Numbered from the stretch's first letter, positions 1 through 9,332 are shown. The stretch: DNA of 64,000 nucleotides from Hymenobacter glacialis (GCF_001816165.1 NZ_MDZC01000036.1:26804-90803); one strand, 5' to 3'. Notes: generated by a model from the sequence alone, not told the origin. Numbers and translations are program-made.

Positions 1-282
1 CGCCGACACCAGGTCTACGTGCAGCACCTGGCTGAGGGAGTCGAGGCGGTGCAGCGAGGCATCGACCACGTAGGCGCTGAACCAGATGGTTTCGCCGGTG
101 GCGTACACCGGACGGTCGAGGTGCAGGTACACTTTTTCGCCCTTGGCAGCGGCGTAGTACTCGCCCAGCTGGCGGGCTATGCGCTGCATCAAGCCGTCTT
201 CGGCGGGCCCGAAAGCCATCAGCCCCATTCCACTGGCCAGCAATACCGCCAGCACTCCTTTTCGCACGCGCATTACATTCAT
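1..282 (-). CDS. MG2/carboxypeptidase-regulatory-like surface protein, N-terminal part
   Basis: Open reading frame of 94 codons that runs off the left edge of the window, so only the N-terminus is seen. Residues 4-24 form a basic stretch followed by a hydrophobic segment, which reads as a signal peptide. Around residues 48-70 it has EKVYLHLDRPVY and TGETIWF, typical of the first macroglobulin-like (MG2) domain of large Bacteroidota cell-envelope proteins, some of which end in a TonB-receptor plug. The start is the ATG at 282; an in-frame ATG at 273 is an alternative. These proteins are thought to be exported to the periplasm or outer membrane, and their substrates are generally unknown. It follows the histidine kinase gene on the same strand after 216 bp, so it is probably transcribed separately. 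Confidence 0.75.
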   Translation of the reverse strand, partial: MNVMRVRKGVLAVLLASGMGLMAFGPAEDGLMQRIARQLGEYYAAAKGEKVYLHLDRPVYATGETIWFSAYVVDASLHRLDSLSQVLHVDLVSA

Positions 283-301
283 GGTCGCTTTCTGTCGATA
301 A

Positions 302-328
302 CAGCGGGCTTGAGGTTGAAGCCCGCTG
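302..328 (-). terminator. hairpin downstream of the histidine kinase gene
   Basis: A perfect 10-bp inverted repeat (CAGCGGGCTT and its complement, 7-base loop) lies in the 216-bp gap between the kinase gene and the MG2-like gene. No T-run follows on the minus strand, so it may be a weak terminator or a small extragenic palindrome. The rest of the gap shows nothing else clear. Confidence 0.3.
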
Positions 329-498
329 CAAGATTACCGCACAAAGATGGCGACGGCACGCAGGACACTTCTTTCCGGCTCCCGGCGAAGCCATAGCTGA
401 AAGGAGGCCGGGCGCGCATCCCAGTGGCGCAGTTTCCCTGTCGCTGTCCTGCAAACCGCCGTACCCAACCGGGCCTGGCTGATTAGGGCAGGGGCCGC

Positions 499-2658
499 CT
501 ACACCGGCAGGCGCACCACAAATTCGGCGCCTTGCCCCTTCTCACTCGTCACGCTTAGCGTGCCGCCGTGCCCCTGCGTAATGATGTCGTAGCTGAGCGA
601 GAGCCCCAGGCCTGTGCCTTGCCCCGTGGGCTTGGTAGTGAAAAACGGCTGAAACACCTTTACCAGCACATCGGGGCTAATGCCGGTGCCATTGTCGCGC
701 ACCCGAATAATATAGGCGTCAGCCGTGCGCTGGGTACTCACCCACAGCTGGGGGCGGTAGCTGGCACCTTCCTGTTTCTGGCGCTCGTGCACAGCATAAA
801 AGGCATTGGAAAACAAGTTGAGCAGCACCCGGCCCAGGTCCTGCGGCACCACGGCCACGGGGGTTGGCGGCGCGTCAAACGCCGTGGTTAGCGTAGAATT
901 GAAGGACTTGTCTTTGGCCCGCAGGCCGTGAAAAGCCAGCCGCAGGTATTCGTCGCAGAGGTCGTTGAGGTTGGTGGGCTGGCGCTCGCCGGTGCTGGTG
1001 CGGCTGTGCTCCAGCATGCCACGCACAATGCTGGCCGCGCGCTGGCCGTGCTGCGATATTTTCATCAGGTTCTGCTGCACGTCTACCAGCAGCTCGGCTT
1101 CCAGGGCGGCGTCACGAGCGGGCTTCTGCTGCTCTTCGTTCAGCTCCTCCATCAGCTCGGTGCTCACTTCGGCAAAGTTGTTGACGAAGTTCAACGGGTT
1201 CTGAATTTCGTGGGCAATGCCGGCGGTGAGCTCTCCCAGGCTGGCCATTTTTTCCTTTTGAATGAGCTGCGTCTGGGTCACGCGCAGCTCGGCCAGGGCC
1301 GTTTCGGCGCGGTTTCGCTGGCCCACTACCTCGGCGGTTCGCTCGGCTACCTGGTGCTCCAACACGTCGTTTTGGGAGGCCAGCAGGTGCTGCTTTTCCT
1401 GTTCCTGGGTCCGCGTGCGGGCCGATAGCTCCTCTACTTCCTGGAGCTTGTGGGCCAGCTCCTTGCCGGTGCGGGCGTAGCGCTGCCCCAGCAGCAGCGA
1501 CAGAATGAGCGGATTGGTGATGTAGGAACCATTGAGCAGCGCATTGCCCAGCACGTAGTGTGGCGTGAGGGCCGTGACCAACGTACCCGACATGAACAGC
1601 GTGGCCCCGACAAACATGGCTGCCATGACCGCTCCTGCGCCCATTTCGTGCTGGCGCCGCCCCCGCAAACTGGCCCGCACGGCATCAATGTAAATGCCAA
1701 AGGCAAACACGTAAATAGTAAAGATGGGCCCCCACCACGCCACGAAATTCAGCACCAGCGCCGTGACAAATAACACCAGCAGCAACCGATACGACCACCC
1801 CCGCGGCTGGTTGGCCATGCTGTAGATGGTGGTGAGCCCCGCTATGGCTGCTATGGTAGTCAGGGTTACATCGGCCACGCCGGCCCCAAATATCACCGCC
1901 GTATGGTCGGAGCTTATCCAGGCGATGCCAGCCACTGCGGCCCCCAGCGCCGCCGGCAGCGCGTAGCCGGAATAATACAGGTTGCCGCGCTCCTTTCGGA
2001 ACCACAGAAACAGCATCAGGTGCACAAACCCGGCAAAAAACAGCATGCCCGCTCGTCCCGCAAACTGGAAACTATCGGTGCGCCGGTCGGAGAGGTAGCG
2101 GGCGGCGGCGGCGGCGGCCTCGTGCACCTCCAGGCGCACGGCCGGCGTGCCCTGCAGCAATAGTCCTGATGAATAGGTATAGTACAGGTTATCGGGCCCG
2201 AACGACCAGTGCACCAGTACGGTAACGGTGCCGGCGCGGGCAAACTGCACGGGCACCGGCTCGTGGTTAAGGTAAAGCGTTTCCTCGCCGCCGGGCGAGC
2301 CGAGCAGGCGGCCGCGGCGGCTGAGCAGCTGGCCATCGAGGTAAATTTCGGTGGCCCCGGTTTGCGAGAGGGCGAGGGCCAGCGGGCGGCCTACCCAGGC
2401 GGCGGGCACCGGCAGGCGGTAGCGCCACCAGCCCTGGCCGGCACTTTTGGCAGCGGGCAGGCTATGCAGGTTGGCGGTGGGGTCGAGCGGCTGCCAGCCG
2501 GGTCCGGTCGCTGAGTCGGGGCCGGGCCGGAAGGTCCAGCCCGCCGGGTCCAGCAGCACGCCAGCTGCCGGCAGGCGCGGCGCATCCTGTGCCCGCACCT
2601 GGGCCAGAGCGGAGGTCAAGCCAAAAATCAAATAAAACAACCAACAGCGGACGGGCAT
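499..2658 (-). CDS. 7TM-type sensor histidine kinase
   Basis: Membrane histidine kinase of 719 residues, taking the ATG at 2658 because a typical signal peptide (MPVRCWLFYLIFGLTSAL) begins there; the longer frame to 2733 runs into the end of the neighbouring gene. Domain order: signal peptide; periplasmic beta-sandwich of about 170 residues resembling the 7TMR-DISM extracellular type; seven hydrophobic segments at about 200-400; a coiled coil; then the kinase core. The phosphoacceptor is His483 in IAHEIQNP, the N box is LLNLFSNAF, and the ATP lid has DNGTGI, FQPFFTTKP and GTGLGLS, so the catalytic core looks intact. No response-regulator gene is adjacent, so its output is unknown. The ligand is also unknown; relatives often sense small carbohydrate-like molecules, but this is family knowledge only. 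Confidence 0.88.
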   Translation of the reverse strand: MPVRCWLFYLIFGLTSALAQVRAQDAPRLPAAGVLLDPAGWTFRPGPDSATGPGWQPLDPTANLHSLPAAKSAGQGWWRYRLPVPAAWVGRPLALALSQTGATEIYLDGQLLSRRGRLLGSPGGEETLYLNHEPVPVQFARAGTVTVLVHWSFGPDNLYYTYSSGLLLQGTPAVRLEVHEAAAAAARYLSDRRTDSFQFAGRAGMLFFAGFVHLMLFLWFRKERGNLYYSGYALPAALGAAVAGIAWISSDHTAVIFGAGVADVTLTTIAAIAGLTTIYSMANQPRGWSYRLLLVLFVTALVLNFVAWWGPIFTIYVFAFGIYIDAVRASLRGRRQHEMGAGAVMAAMFVGATLFMSGTLVTALTPHYVLGNALLNGSYITNPLILSLLLGQRYARTGKELAHKLQEVEELSARTRTQEQEKQHLLASQNDVLEHQVAERTAEVVGQRNRAETALAELRVTQTQLIQKEKMASLGELTAGIAHEIQNPLNFVNNFAEVSTELMEELNEEQQKPARDAALEAELLVDVQQNLMKISQHGQRAASIVRGMLEHSRTSTGERQPTNLNDLCDEYLRLAFHGLRAKDKSFNSTLTTAFDAPPTPVAVVPQDLGRVLLNLFSNAFYAVHERQKQEGASYRPQLWVSTQRTADAYIIRVRDNGTGISPDVLVKVFQPFFTTKPTGQGTGLGLSLSYDIITQGHGGTLSVTSEKGQGAEFVVRLPV

Positions 2659-2693
2659 GAGCAACGAATAAATCGGCAAATCGGAAGGAACTC

Positions 2694-4516
2694 CTAGGCG
2701 CGGGGAGCCTTGGAGCGGCGCAGGTGCTGCCACCAGTAGTTGGCCTGGTGCAGCAATTTAACGGGCAGCGAGTCCAGCACATCGGTCCAGGGCAGGCCCT
2801 TAGCAAAGCGGCGGCGGTCGCGCCAGCGCAGCACGGCCAGCACATCGGGCTCGTGCAGGTCCCAAATCTTACAAAAAGGAGCGTTGCTGCCACTGGCCGC
2901 AATAATGCCGTTGACGGCGCGGCGAGCGGCCTCGTTGGCACCTTCCATGGTGGCCAGGTCGGTGTTGGTGCGCACGTAGTCGGAGGCCAGAAACAGGTTT
3001 TCGATGCCGCAAAAGCTCTCCGGGCGCAGGCTCCAGGAGTTGGCCGTGTTCACGAGCAGCGGCTCGGTGTTGTGCAGGGTGGCAAAGGGGCTTTTCACCG
3101 GCGGGGGCGTGGGCCGGTGCGTATCGGGCTGAATGTCGGAATCCACAAAATAGCCCACGCGCATCTCATCAGTCAGCAAGCATTCGCCGCTGGCTTGCAC
3201 CAGGCTCTTTTTCAGCTGGGTCCACACTTCCTCCACCACTTCGGTTAGGGTGCATTCCGAGGCCTTTTTGTTGTTCAGGCCCGGCTCAAACCAGTTGCTC
3301 ACGTCCACCGATACCAGGCCCTTCACCTGGCCGTCGCCGTAGCCCGACAGCGGGTGCTGGGGCCAGAACTGCGCCTGCGAAATACCCGTGAGCGCCCAAG
3401 GCGAATCGAGGCAGATGATGTGGCCCGGCGCCAGCGGCACGTCCACGTTGAGGTAAAACTGAATGCCGTTCATCCAGTTGAGGGCCTGGGTGGCGGGGGC
3501 GGCCAAGGTTTGGATGAAGCCCAGTGTCTCGTCCACGGCCAGCATATCGGGGCTGATGAGCTGGGCCATGCGCTCCACGGGCACCGCCGAAATGTAGTAG
3601 TCGGCCTCAATGCGCTCCTCGGCGCGCCCACGTCGGGGCGCACGTAGGCAGCCGTGATGCGGCGGCTGAACGGGTCGCAGTCGAAGCGGGTGACGTAGCG
3701 GTGGCGGTGGTAGCGCACGCCCAGCGTTCCGGTGAGGTGGGCCAGCCAGGGGTTGAGCCACACCTCGTTGGTGGGGCCGTTGAGGATGCGGTCGGTGTGG
3801 GCGGCGGGGTTGGCCGTGAGCAGCAGCAACTGAAGCAGGATGTCGCCCCCGGTTTTGATGCTCATCAGCTTGGGTTGGGCCGCTACCAGCGAATGCGTGA
3901 GGCCGCCCACGCAGTAAATTTCGTAGGGAAACGGCACGCCCGGCGCGTACCCGTCGCGGTGGCGCTGCTCGTCGGTTTGCATGAACTGCCACCAGCTTTG
4001 GCGCTCGTACACCTGCTGCCGCCGCTCGTAGCTGGACGTGAGGATGCGCCACAGGCTGTGGGCAAACAGCTTGATGTCGCTGGCGTTGAGGCCCGTGTCG
4101 GCATGAACCAGGACCTGCAGAATGGTTTCGAGGTCGGCCCGCGATTTGGGAAAGTTCACCAAGGCCGGCAGCGGCGGCTTGCCAAACCGGGCCAGCAGCA
4201 CCCGCTCCGACGCCACCAGGTTGTCGAACACGCCCTGCTTGTTGGTGCCGTAGGGAATGCGCTTCATGGTATCGGTCACGTGCCGGTAGAACCCGGGAAA
4301 GAACCGAAAGCCGTGCTCGCCCGGCAGGTCGGGGCGGCCGTCGGTGCCGGTGTGCGGCACCGATACCGAGCGGGCCTTGCCGCCCACGTAGTGCGGCTGC
4401 CGCTCGTACACATCCACCGAAAAGCCGCGCTCGGCCAGTTCGTGCGCGGCGCTCATGCCGGCCACTCCTCCCCCCAATATAGCAACCCGGATACCTGAAG
4501 CAGGACTCGCCATCAT
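2694..4516 (-). pseudogene. FAD-dependent amine oxidase/desaturase-like protein, frameshifted
   Basis: The product is split over two frames. The N-terminal part (4516 down to about 3640) has the dinucleotide-binding motif AILGGGVAGMSAAHELAERG, then YVGGKARS and GEHGFRFFPGFY, as in phytoene-desaturase and hydroxysqualene-dehydroxylase type flavoproteins. The C-terminal part (about 3630 to 2694) continues in another frame with ADYYISAVPVERM, then LASDYVRTNTDLATMEGANEAARRAVNG, the conserved C-terminal FAD contact. Joined, it would be about 607 residues, which suits the family. The break lies near 3620-3645 and needs one added base. Since both halves are well conserved, a one-base sequencing deletion is as likely as true inactivation. 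The likely role is oxidation of an isoprenoid or carotenoid-type substrate, but the exact substrate cannot be read. Start: tandem ATGs at 4516 and 4513. Confidence 0.82.
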
Positions 4517-4546
4517 TATCAGTGCTTACCAATGATAGGAAAATAC

Positions 4547-4744
4547 CTATCTGTCTGTCAATATATTGCACAGACCGCGAAGGTATGCGCTTTTGAATAC
4601 AATTGCCAAGCCGCCGATAACCCCAGAAAATGCGACGAAATACCGAGGCGAATGGCTGATAAATAGCCAGAAACAGCAGCCCACCAGCAAAAGCATTACC
4701 CCCAGGCCCGGCTGCTCCAGGCTTGCATCGCCCTGCCCTCTCAC
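4547..4744 (-). CDS. possible small two-helix membrane protein
   Basis: A 65-codon frame beginning with GTG at 4744, or 49 codons from the ATG at 4696, which has a purine-rich GGGGG just before it. It encodes two strongly hydrophobic segments (about residues 16-30 and 35-50) separated by SHSPRY, and a basic tail. It lies in the 294-bp gap between prmA and the desaturase-like gene, on their strand. I do not recognise a family. The hydrophobic pattern favours a real small membrane protein, but length and start evidence are weak. Confidence 0.35.
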   Translation of the reverse strand: MRGQGDASLEQPGLGVMLLLVGCCFWLFISHSPRYFVAFSGVIGGLAIVFKSAYLRGLCNILTDR

Positions 4745-4810
4745 AAAGCACCAGCTCGCCGCCCAACTCCCGGCACAGCTCTCAGCACCGGGAATTGGGC
4801 GGCAGGGGCA

Positions 4811-5641
4811 CTATTCCTTCTCGAAAAGGGCCGATACCCAGCTCCGCAGCGTGCGGTGGCGCTGGTAGCGCAGGCCGTGCTTGGCGGCTTCGGCTTGTAT
4901 TTTGGCCAGGTCTTCTTCGTAGAAACCGCTGAACAGAATGGGGCGGCCGCTGGGCAGCAGGCGGGCGTACTCGTGCATGTCTTCGAGCAGCACGTTGCGG
5001 TTGATGTTGGCGAGGATGAGGTCGAAGGGGGCTTCATCGGCCAGGGTTTCCACCCCGCCCAGGCGGCACTCAATGGTGCAGCACTGGTTTTCGGCGGCGT
5101 TATCGCGGGCATTTTCCACGGTCCAGGGCTCGGTGTCCACGGCCAGGATTTGGCGGGCGCCCAGCATTTCTGCCATGATGGCCAGGATGCCGGTGCCGGT
5201 GCCCATGTCCAGCACGCGCAGGCCTTTGTGGTCCACGTCGAGCTGGTTTTCTATCATCAGGGCCGTGGTTTCGTGGTGGCCCGTGCCGAAGGACATGCGC
5301 GGCATGATGACGATGTCGTAGTCCACACCGGCCGGCTCTGGGTGAAACGGCGCCCGCACCGACACCCGTTCGGCAATGATGAGCGGCTGGAAGTTCTTCT
5401 CCCACTCGGCATTCCAGTTCTGACGGGTGATGGTGCGGTGCGAGTAGTTCAGCTCGCCAATGCCCGCGTAGCGGCTCATGATTTCGGCCACCGCGTCGGG
5501 GTTGAACACGTCTTCGGTGGTGTAGGCGCAGAAGCCCGCGTCCTTGTCTTCAAACGTGTCGAAGCCTACTTCGGCCAGCTCGGCCACCAGAATGTCGGAC
5601 AACTCGCGTGGGGCTTCAACGGTCAGTTCAATAAAATCCAT
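4811..5641 (-). CDS. prmA: ribosomal protein L11 methyltransferase
   Basis: Cytoplasmic SAM-dependent methyltransferase of 276 residues that modifies ribosomal protein L11. The N-terminal substrate-recognition domain includes QNWNAEWEKNFQP (about 74-86). The catalytic domain carries the family hallmark FGTGHHETTALM (about 118-129), the SAM-binding motif VLDMGTGTGILAIMA (about 143-157), and LILANINRNVL (about 200-212), the NIN motif of PrmA. Length and motifs fit the Bacteroidota form, which has a shortened N-terminal domain. The start is the ATG at 5641 (MDFIELTVE). The upstream 170 bp to the ABC permease gene holds no clear gene, so this gene is probably transcribed alone. Confidence 0.95.
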   Translation of the reverse strand: MDFIELTVEAPRELSDILVAELAEVGFDTFEDKDAGFCAYTTEDVFNPDAVAEIMSRYAGIGELNYSHRTITRQNWNAEWEKNFQPLIIAERVSVRAPFHPEPAGVDYDIVIMPRMSFGTGHHETTALMIENQLDVDHKGLRVLDMGTGTGILAIMAEMLGARQILAVDTEPWTVENARDNAAENQCCTIECRLGGVETLADEAPFDLILANINRNVLLEDMHEYARLLPSGRPILFSGFYEEDLAKIQAEAAKHGLRYQRHRTLRSWVSALFEKE

Positions 5642-5811
5642 GCGGCGCAGGGGTCAATGGTTAAAAAGTCCACAAAAGTCGCCCTAAAGAGTCGGTTTGC
5701 TACGCTGCCGTCCCCGAGATTTCTGAAAGACGAAGGGTAACCGACGCTTTTGCCTATCATTTAAAACAAGTAGGTTTTCCACATTGAGAAATCATAACCA
5801 TACTCCACAAC

Positions 5812-7179
5812 TCAGGTGCTGATACCGCGCCAGAGGCGGCGGCGCAGCTCACCGTCGTTGGCCAGCACTTCCCGCAGCGGCCACACTGCTGATAAGGTGA
5901 CCAGCCCGGCCAGCAGCACGCGCAGCCACCACCACGGCACGAAGTAGAGCACCGCCGCAAAGCCAACGGAAAACATGCTCATCAGGCTGGAAACATTGTT
6001 GCGCATGTTGGCAAAATCCACGGTTTTAACCACTTGCTTCGCCTTATACAGACTACCCCACAGCCCGATGGCGGCCAGCCCGGCGGCGCTCAATGGCAGC
6101 AGCCCCAGCAGGTGCCACAACGAGGAGGGAAACAGGGCCAGCAACAGCACAGCCGACAGCAGGCAGTCGACGAGCACCACCGGGCCCACCACCCGGGCAT
6201 ACAGCACCAGCAGGCGCGAGGTGAGCCCCAGGCGCTGCAGCTCATTGGCCGCCATGGCCCCCAGGAAGCCAAACAGGTTGTTGTTGGCGTAGGTGAAGCC
6301 TACCATGGGTAGAAAGGCTATGTAGAAGAAGCCCTGAGTAGTCAGCTTGCCATTTTTAACAAAAAACAGCCCGGACGCACCCACCAGCAGCACCTTTATG
6401 ACCAGCCCCATTAGCAGCGACAGCCAGGCTTTGCGGGTGTACACTTTCCATTCTAGGGGCAGGCGGTCCAGCGCCCGGCCGGCGGCGTGGGCCGGGTCGG
6501 CCGGCAGATAGCGGGCACCGAAGGACGGCGCCACCCAATAGAGCTGCGCGGCCCACAAGGCACAGGGCAGCAGCACCATGGCCACGCCCAGCGCGGTGTA
6601 GTAAGGCTGCGTGGGGTGAAGTATCCACCACACCATCAGGGCCAGGGTGGCGGCGTGGACCAGCAGCAGCGGGTGCCGCCAGCGCCGCAGGGCTCCCAGC
6701 AGGCGCACGTTGAAGCTGAGCACCGCCCCGCCTAGCACCAGCAGCAGGCCAAAGCCCGGCACCAGCCCGTGCCGGGGCGCCACCACCAGCGCAGCCAGCA
6801 AGAAAACCGCGCTGAGCAGACGCCGCAGCGAGATTAAGTCCAGCAGAAACGCCGTGACCACGTTCTGGCGCGCCGACACCGGGAAATGCTCGGGCAGCGG
6901 CCGCGTCACGGGGCGCAGCGTGGGCACAAAGTCCACGACCAGCGCCGAGACCAGCCAGGCGGCGTTGAGCACCAGCAGCAGCTCGGGCAATACCTCGCTG
7001 ATACCGTCTGATTCGCGGTGATTGAGCAGCACGCCAAACCCTGCGCCATAGCCCATCATGAACACAAGCAGCGCCACCACGCCCACCCGCTCGCCGGTAG
7101 CATCGGGCCACACCACGGCGCGCAGCCGCTTACCCAGCAGGTAAGGCAGAAAGTGGCCTAGCGTTGCGTAGTCAGCCAT
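5812..7179 (-). CDS. ABC exporter membrane subunit, DUF5687-like
   Basis: Integral membrane protein of 455 residues with about ten hydrophobic helices spread over the whole length and no large soluble domain. It overlaps the end of the ABC ATPase gene by 22 bp on the same strand, so the two are translationally coupled and almost surely form one transporter. The size, topology and partnership match the Bacteroidota family DUF5687, assigned here from memory and not by search. Cargo is unknown; such two-gene systems usually export lipids, peptides or drugs. The frame appears complete, ending at a TGA just before a gene-poor stretch of about 170 bp. Confidence 0.8.
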   Translation of the reverse strand: MADYATLGHFLPYLLGKRLRAVVWPDATGERVGVVALLVFMMGYGAGFGVLLNHRESDGISEVLPELLLVLNAAWLVSALVVDFVPTLRPVTRPLPEHFPVSARQNVVTAFLLDLISLRRLLSAVFLLAALVVAPRHGLVPGFGLLLVLGGAVLSFNVRLLGALRRWRHPLLLVHAATLALMVWWILHPTQPYYTALGVAMVLLPCALWAAQLYWVAPSFGARYLPADPAHAAGRALDRLPLEWKVYTRKAWLSLLMGLVIKVLLVGASGLFFVKNGKLTTQGFFYIAFLPMVGFTYANNNLFGFLGAMAANELQRLGLTSRLLVLYARVVGPVVLVDCLLSAVLLLALFPSSLWHLLGLLPLSAAGLAAIGLWGSLYKAKQVVKTVDFANMRNNVSSLMSMFSVGFAAVLYFVPWWWLRVLLAGLVTLSAVWPLREVLANDGELRRRLWRGIST

Positions 7180-7919
7180 GTCAGGTCCTGCGCGGTGGTG
7201 GTAGCCGGGTGAAGGAGGCGGAGCAGGGCATCGCCCAGCAAGGCGCCCTGGCCCTGCAGAAAGTCGGCCATGGTGCCCCAGTACTTCACCTCGCTGTCGT
7301 CGATAACCAGCAGGTGGGTGGCTACTTTTTCGATATGGGCTAAGTTGTGCGACGACACAAACGTGAGGGCCTGCGGCCGGTAGCTATTGAGCAGCGCCAG
7401 CACGCTATCGGCCGAAAACACGTCGAGGCCGTTGAACGGCTCGTCCAGCACCAGCAGCTCGGGGCGGTGCAGCAGGCAGGAGGCAATGGCCACTTTCTGC
7501 TTCATGCCGGTGGAAAAGGAGCTGAGGCGCTTGCGACGCACGGCATCGTAGTCCTCCAGCAAGTGCGCCAACAAGCTCTCAATACGCGGCTGGGCATCGG
7601 GTAGGTCGTAGATGCGGGCCACAAACTGCAGGTACTCTTCGGGCGTGAGCTGCTCCACCAGGTACGCCTGATTGACGAGGGCGCCCATGCGCCGTTTCAC
7701 GCTCACGGGAAAGGTTTCGCCCAGGGGCTGGCCGTCGAGCAGCATGGCGCCGCTGGTGGGCAGCAGCACGTTGGTGAGCAGGTTGAACAGGGTGCTTTTG
7801 CCGGCGCCGTTGCGGCCCAGCACGCCCACGCAGTAGCCGGTATGCGCGGTCAGGGACACGTCGCGCAGCACGCGTTTGGGACCAAAGGCCTTGGTCAGGT
7901 TCCGAAGTTCAAGTTCCAT
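7158..7919 (-). CDS. ABC transporter ATP-binding protein
   Basis: Cytoplasmic ATPase of 253 residues. Walker A is GRNGAGKST (about 35-43), the signature region is FSTGMKQKVAIA (a variant of LSGGQ), and Walker B is LLVLDEPFNGLD, followed by SSHNLAHIEKVA containing the H-loop. The start is taken as the ATG at 7919 (MELELRNLTK). The frame extends to 7952, but the extra 11 residues come from the palindromic repeat at 7941-8041 and do not look like protein. It precedes and overlaps its membrane partner, so the pair is one operon. The ATPase belongs to the broad group of multidrug/lipid exporters. No function-specific residues can be assigned. Confidence 0.92.
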   Translation of the reverse strand: MELELRNLTKAFGPKRVLRDVSLTAHTGYCVGVLGRNGAGKSTLFNLLTNVLLPTSGAMLLDGQPLGETFPVSVKRRMGALVNQAYLVEQLTPEEYLQFVARIYDLPDAQPRIESLLAHLLEDYDAVRRKRLSSFSTGMKQKVAIASCLLHRPELLVLDEPFNGLDVFSADSVLALLNSYRPQALTFVSSHNLAHIEKVATHLLVIDDSEVKYWGTMADFLQGQGALLGDALLRLLHPATTTAQDLTWLTTQR

Positions 7920-7940
7920 TGATTGGCAGCGGTAGATGCC

Positions 7941-8041
7941 AAAGAACGTCATGCTGAGCGAAGTCGAAGCATCTCTACCGCGAGAGTAAATTATTACTAC
8001 TGCGGTAGAGATGCTTCGACAAGCTCAGCATGACGTTCTTT
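7941..8041. repeat. extragenic palindromic repeat, copy A
   Basis: Two arms of about 41 bp, nearly perfect complements of each other, around a 20-bp AT-rich loop. The arms contain GTCATGCTGAGC and GAAGCATCTCTACCGC. The same core recurs at 15811, 18974, 25208, 41619 and 49290. It sits between the ABC operon and the DUF6150-like gene, both on the minus strand. As RNA it would fold into a long hairpin. Read on the minus strand it adds false codons upstream of the ABC ATPase. Confidence 0.85.
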
Positions 8042-8052
8042 ACTTCAGAGGC

Positions 8053-8439
8053 TTACTTCTTGCAGCCGGCAAAGGAGCGCACCTTGGTGTAGTGAATAGC
8101 AAAATCGGCCCGGCTGCGGTCGGTGGTCACCAGCAGCACGTAGTCGGCAAAGTCGCGGGCGGGAGCATCGGCCCACAGGCCGGCTTTATCAGCAAAGAGC
8201 TTGTTGTCTTCTTTGAATATCACGACGTCGGCAAATGCCTCTTCCGGCTCCACGTACACCGTGCCGTAGCAATAGCGGCGGCGGCCAGGGTCGGTTTCGA
8301 GGTACACCGAACCGTAGATTCTGCACGGTTCCAGCGGCCCCGTCCGGAGGGCGTGGCCGGGCACGGCGGGTGGCTGGGAGGCCGTGGGGCCGCCCGGTGC
8401 CGTGGCCAGCCAGGCCGTGAGCAACAAGGAGAAAAACAT
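8053..8439 (-). CDS. secreted DUF6150-like protein
   Basis: Exported protein of 128 residues from the ATG at 8439 (MFFSLLLTAWLATAPGG, a clear signal peptide); the frame opens at 8475. The mature part has CRIYGSVYLE, then EEAFADVVIFKEDNKLFADK, DFADYVLLVTTDRSRADF and a terminal SFAGC, a pattern I associate with the Bacteroidota family DUF6150. The two end cysteines could pair. The repeated ADxxVY/ADF strands suggest a small beta-rich repeat fold. Function is unknown. It lies 81 bp downstream of tpiA on the same strand and might be read through from it, though no shared role is evident. Confidence 0.7.
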   Translation of the reverse strand: MFFSLLLTAWLATAPGGPTASQPPAVPGHALRTGPLEPCRIYGSVYLETDPGRRRYCYGTVYVEPEEAFADVVIFKEDNKLFADKAGLWADAPARDFADYVLLVTTDRSRADFAIHYTKVRSFAGCKK

Positions 8440-8520
8440 AGCTAAAGCAACAGGTTTCTGAATGAGGCAGCACAAGGCCGCCGGCCGGGACTGGCCTCCA
8501 ACAACGGTGCCAAGCCCGAA

Positions 8521-9288
8521 TTAGAACGACTGAATGATGGCCATAAAGTCGGCCGCTTTCAGCGAGGCACCGCCAATCAGTCCGCCGTCAACGTCGGGCT
8601 GCGAAAAAAGCTCCCGCGCGTTCTGCGCGTTGGCCGAGCCGCCGTACAGAATGGTGGTGTCGAGGGCAGTTTTGGCGTCATAGGCGCGGGCAATTCGCTC
8701 ACGAATGAAAGCATGCACTTCCTGGGCCTGGGCGCTGGTGGCCGTGCGCCCCGTGCCAATGGCCCAGATGGGCTCATAAGCCACGGTTACTTGGTCGAAT
8801 TCTTCGTTGCTGAGATGGAACAAGCCGTCGGTGAGTTGCTTGCCGATGTAGTCAAAAGTCTCGTCGGATTCGCGGGTATCCAGCGACTCGCCCACGCAAA
8901 AAATCGGCTTCAAGCCGGCAGCCAGCGCGGCTTTCAGCTTCTGGCTCAGCAGCTCATCGTCCTCGCGGAAGTACTGGCGGCGCTCCGAGTGGCCCAGAAT
9001 CACGTACTCGCAGCCCACTGAAGCCAGGAGCTTGGCCGAGACTTCGCCGGTGAAGGCTCCGCTTTCTTTCTGGTGGCAGTTCTGGGCACCGAGGTGGAAC
9101 TTACCGCCCTGCGGCAATGCCTGGCCTACGCCGTGCAGCACCGGAAAGGGCGGGCAGATAACAACTTCGGGGAAATCAGTTCCGGCCGGATTGGCGCTGG
9201 TCAAAGTGGCTATTTCTCCCACCAAAGCCAGGGCTTCGGGGTAAGTCAGGTTCATTTTCCAGTTGCCGGCAACGAGGTTTTGGCGCAT
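8521..9288 (-). CDS. tpiA: triosephosphate isomerase
   Basis: Glycolytic and gluconeogenic enzyme interconverting dihydroxyacetone phosphate and glyceraldehyde 3-phosphate, cytoplasmic dimer, 255 residues. Near the N-terminus GNWKMN gives the substrate-binding Asn and Lys. GHSERR holds the electrophilic His, AYEPIWAIGTG the catalytic Glu and flexible loop, and LYGGSANAQN and GGLIGGAS the phosphate-binding loops, so all active-site elements are present. The start is the ATG at 9288 (MRQNLVAGNWKMN); the longer frame to 9375 encodes nothing like a TIM extension. A Bacteroidota -7 box lies 37 bp upstream on the minus strand. Confidence 0.97.
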   Translation of the reverse strand: MRQNLVAGNWKMNLTYPEALALVGEIATLTSANPAGTDFPEVVICPPFPVLHGVGQALPQGGKFHLGAQNCHQKESGAFTGEVSAKLLASVGCEYVILGHSERRQYFREDDELLSQKLKAALAAGLKPIFCVGESLDTRESDETFDYIGKQLTDGLFHLSNEEFDQVTVAYEPIWAIGTGRTATSAQAQEVHAFIRERIARAYDAKTALDTTILYGGSANAQNARELFSQPDVDGGLIGGASLKAADFMAIIQSF

Positions 9289-9324
9289 AAGCTGAGGGTG
9301 CGGTGCACGTGAAGGTTGAAGGCA

Positions 9325-9332
9325 CAAAGCTA
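9325..9332 (-). promoter_or_regulatory. -7 promoter element for tpiA
   Basis: On the minus strand this reads TAGCTTTG, matching the Bacteroidota -7 consensus TAnnTTTG. No good TTG -33 box is seen at the usual distance. It predicts a leader of about 30 nt before tpiA. Confidence 0.4.

Noticed and set aside
19..396. A 125-residue plus-strand frame at the left edge
   Set aside because: It is antisense to the MG2-like gene, whose minus-strand frame has a signal peptide and family motifs.
4856..5740. A 294-residue plus-strand frame over prmA
   Set aside because: Antisense to prmA, with His/Gly/Val-rich composition typical of complement-strand frames in GC-rich DNA.
7919..7952. Upstream start for the ABC ATPase at 7952
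   Set aside because: The added residues come from the palindromic repeat.
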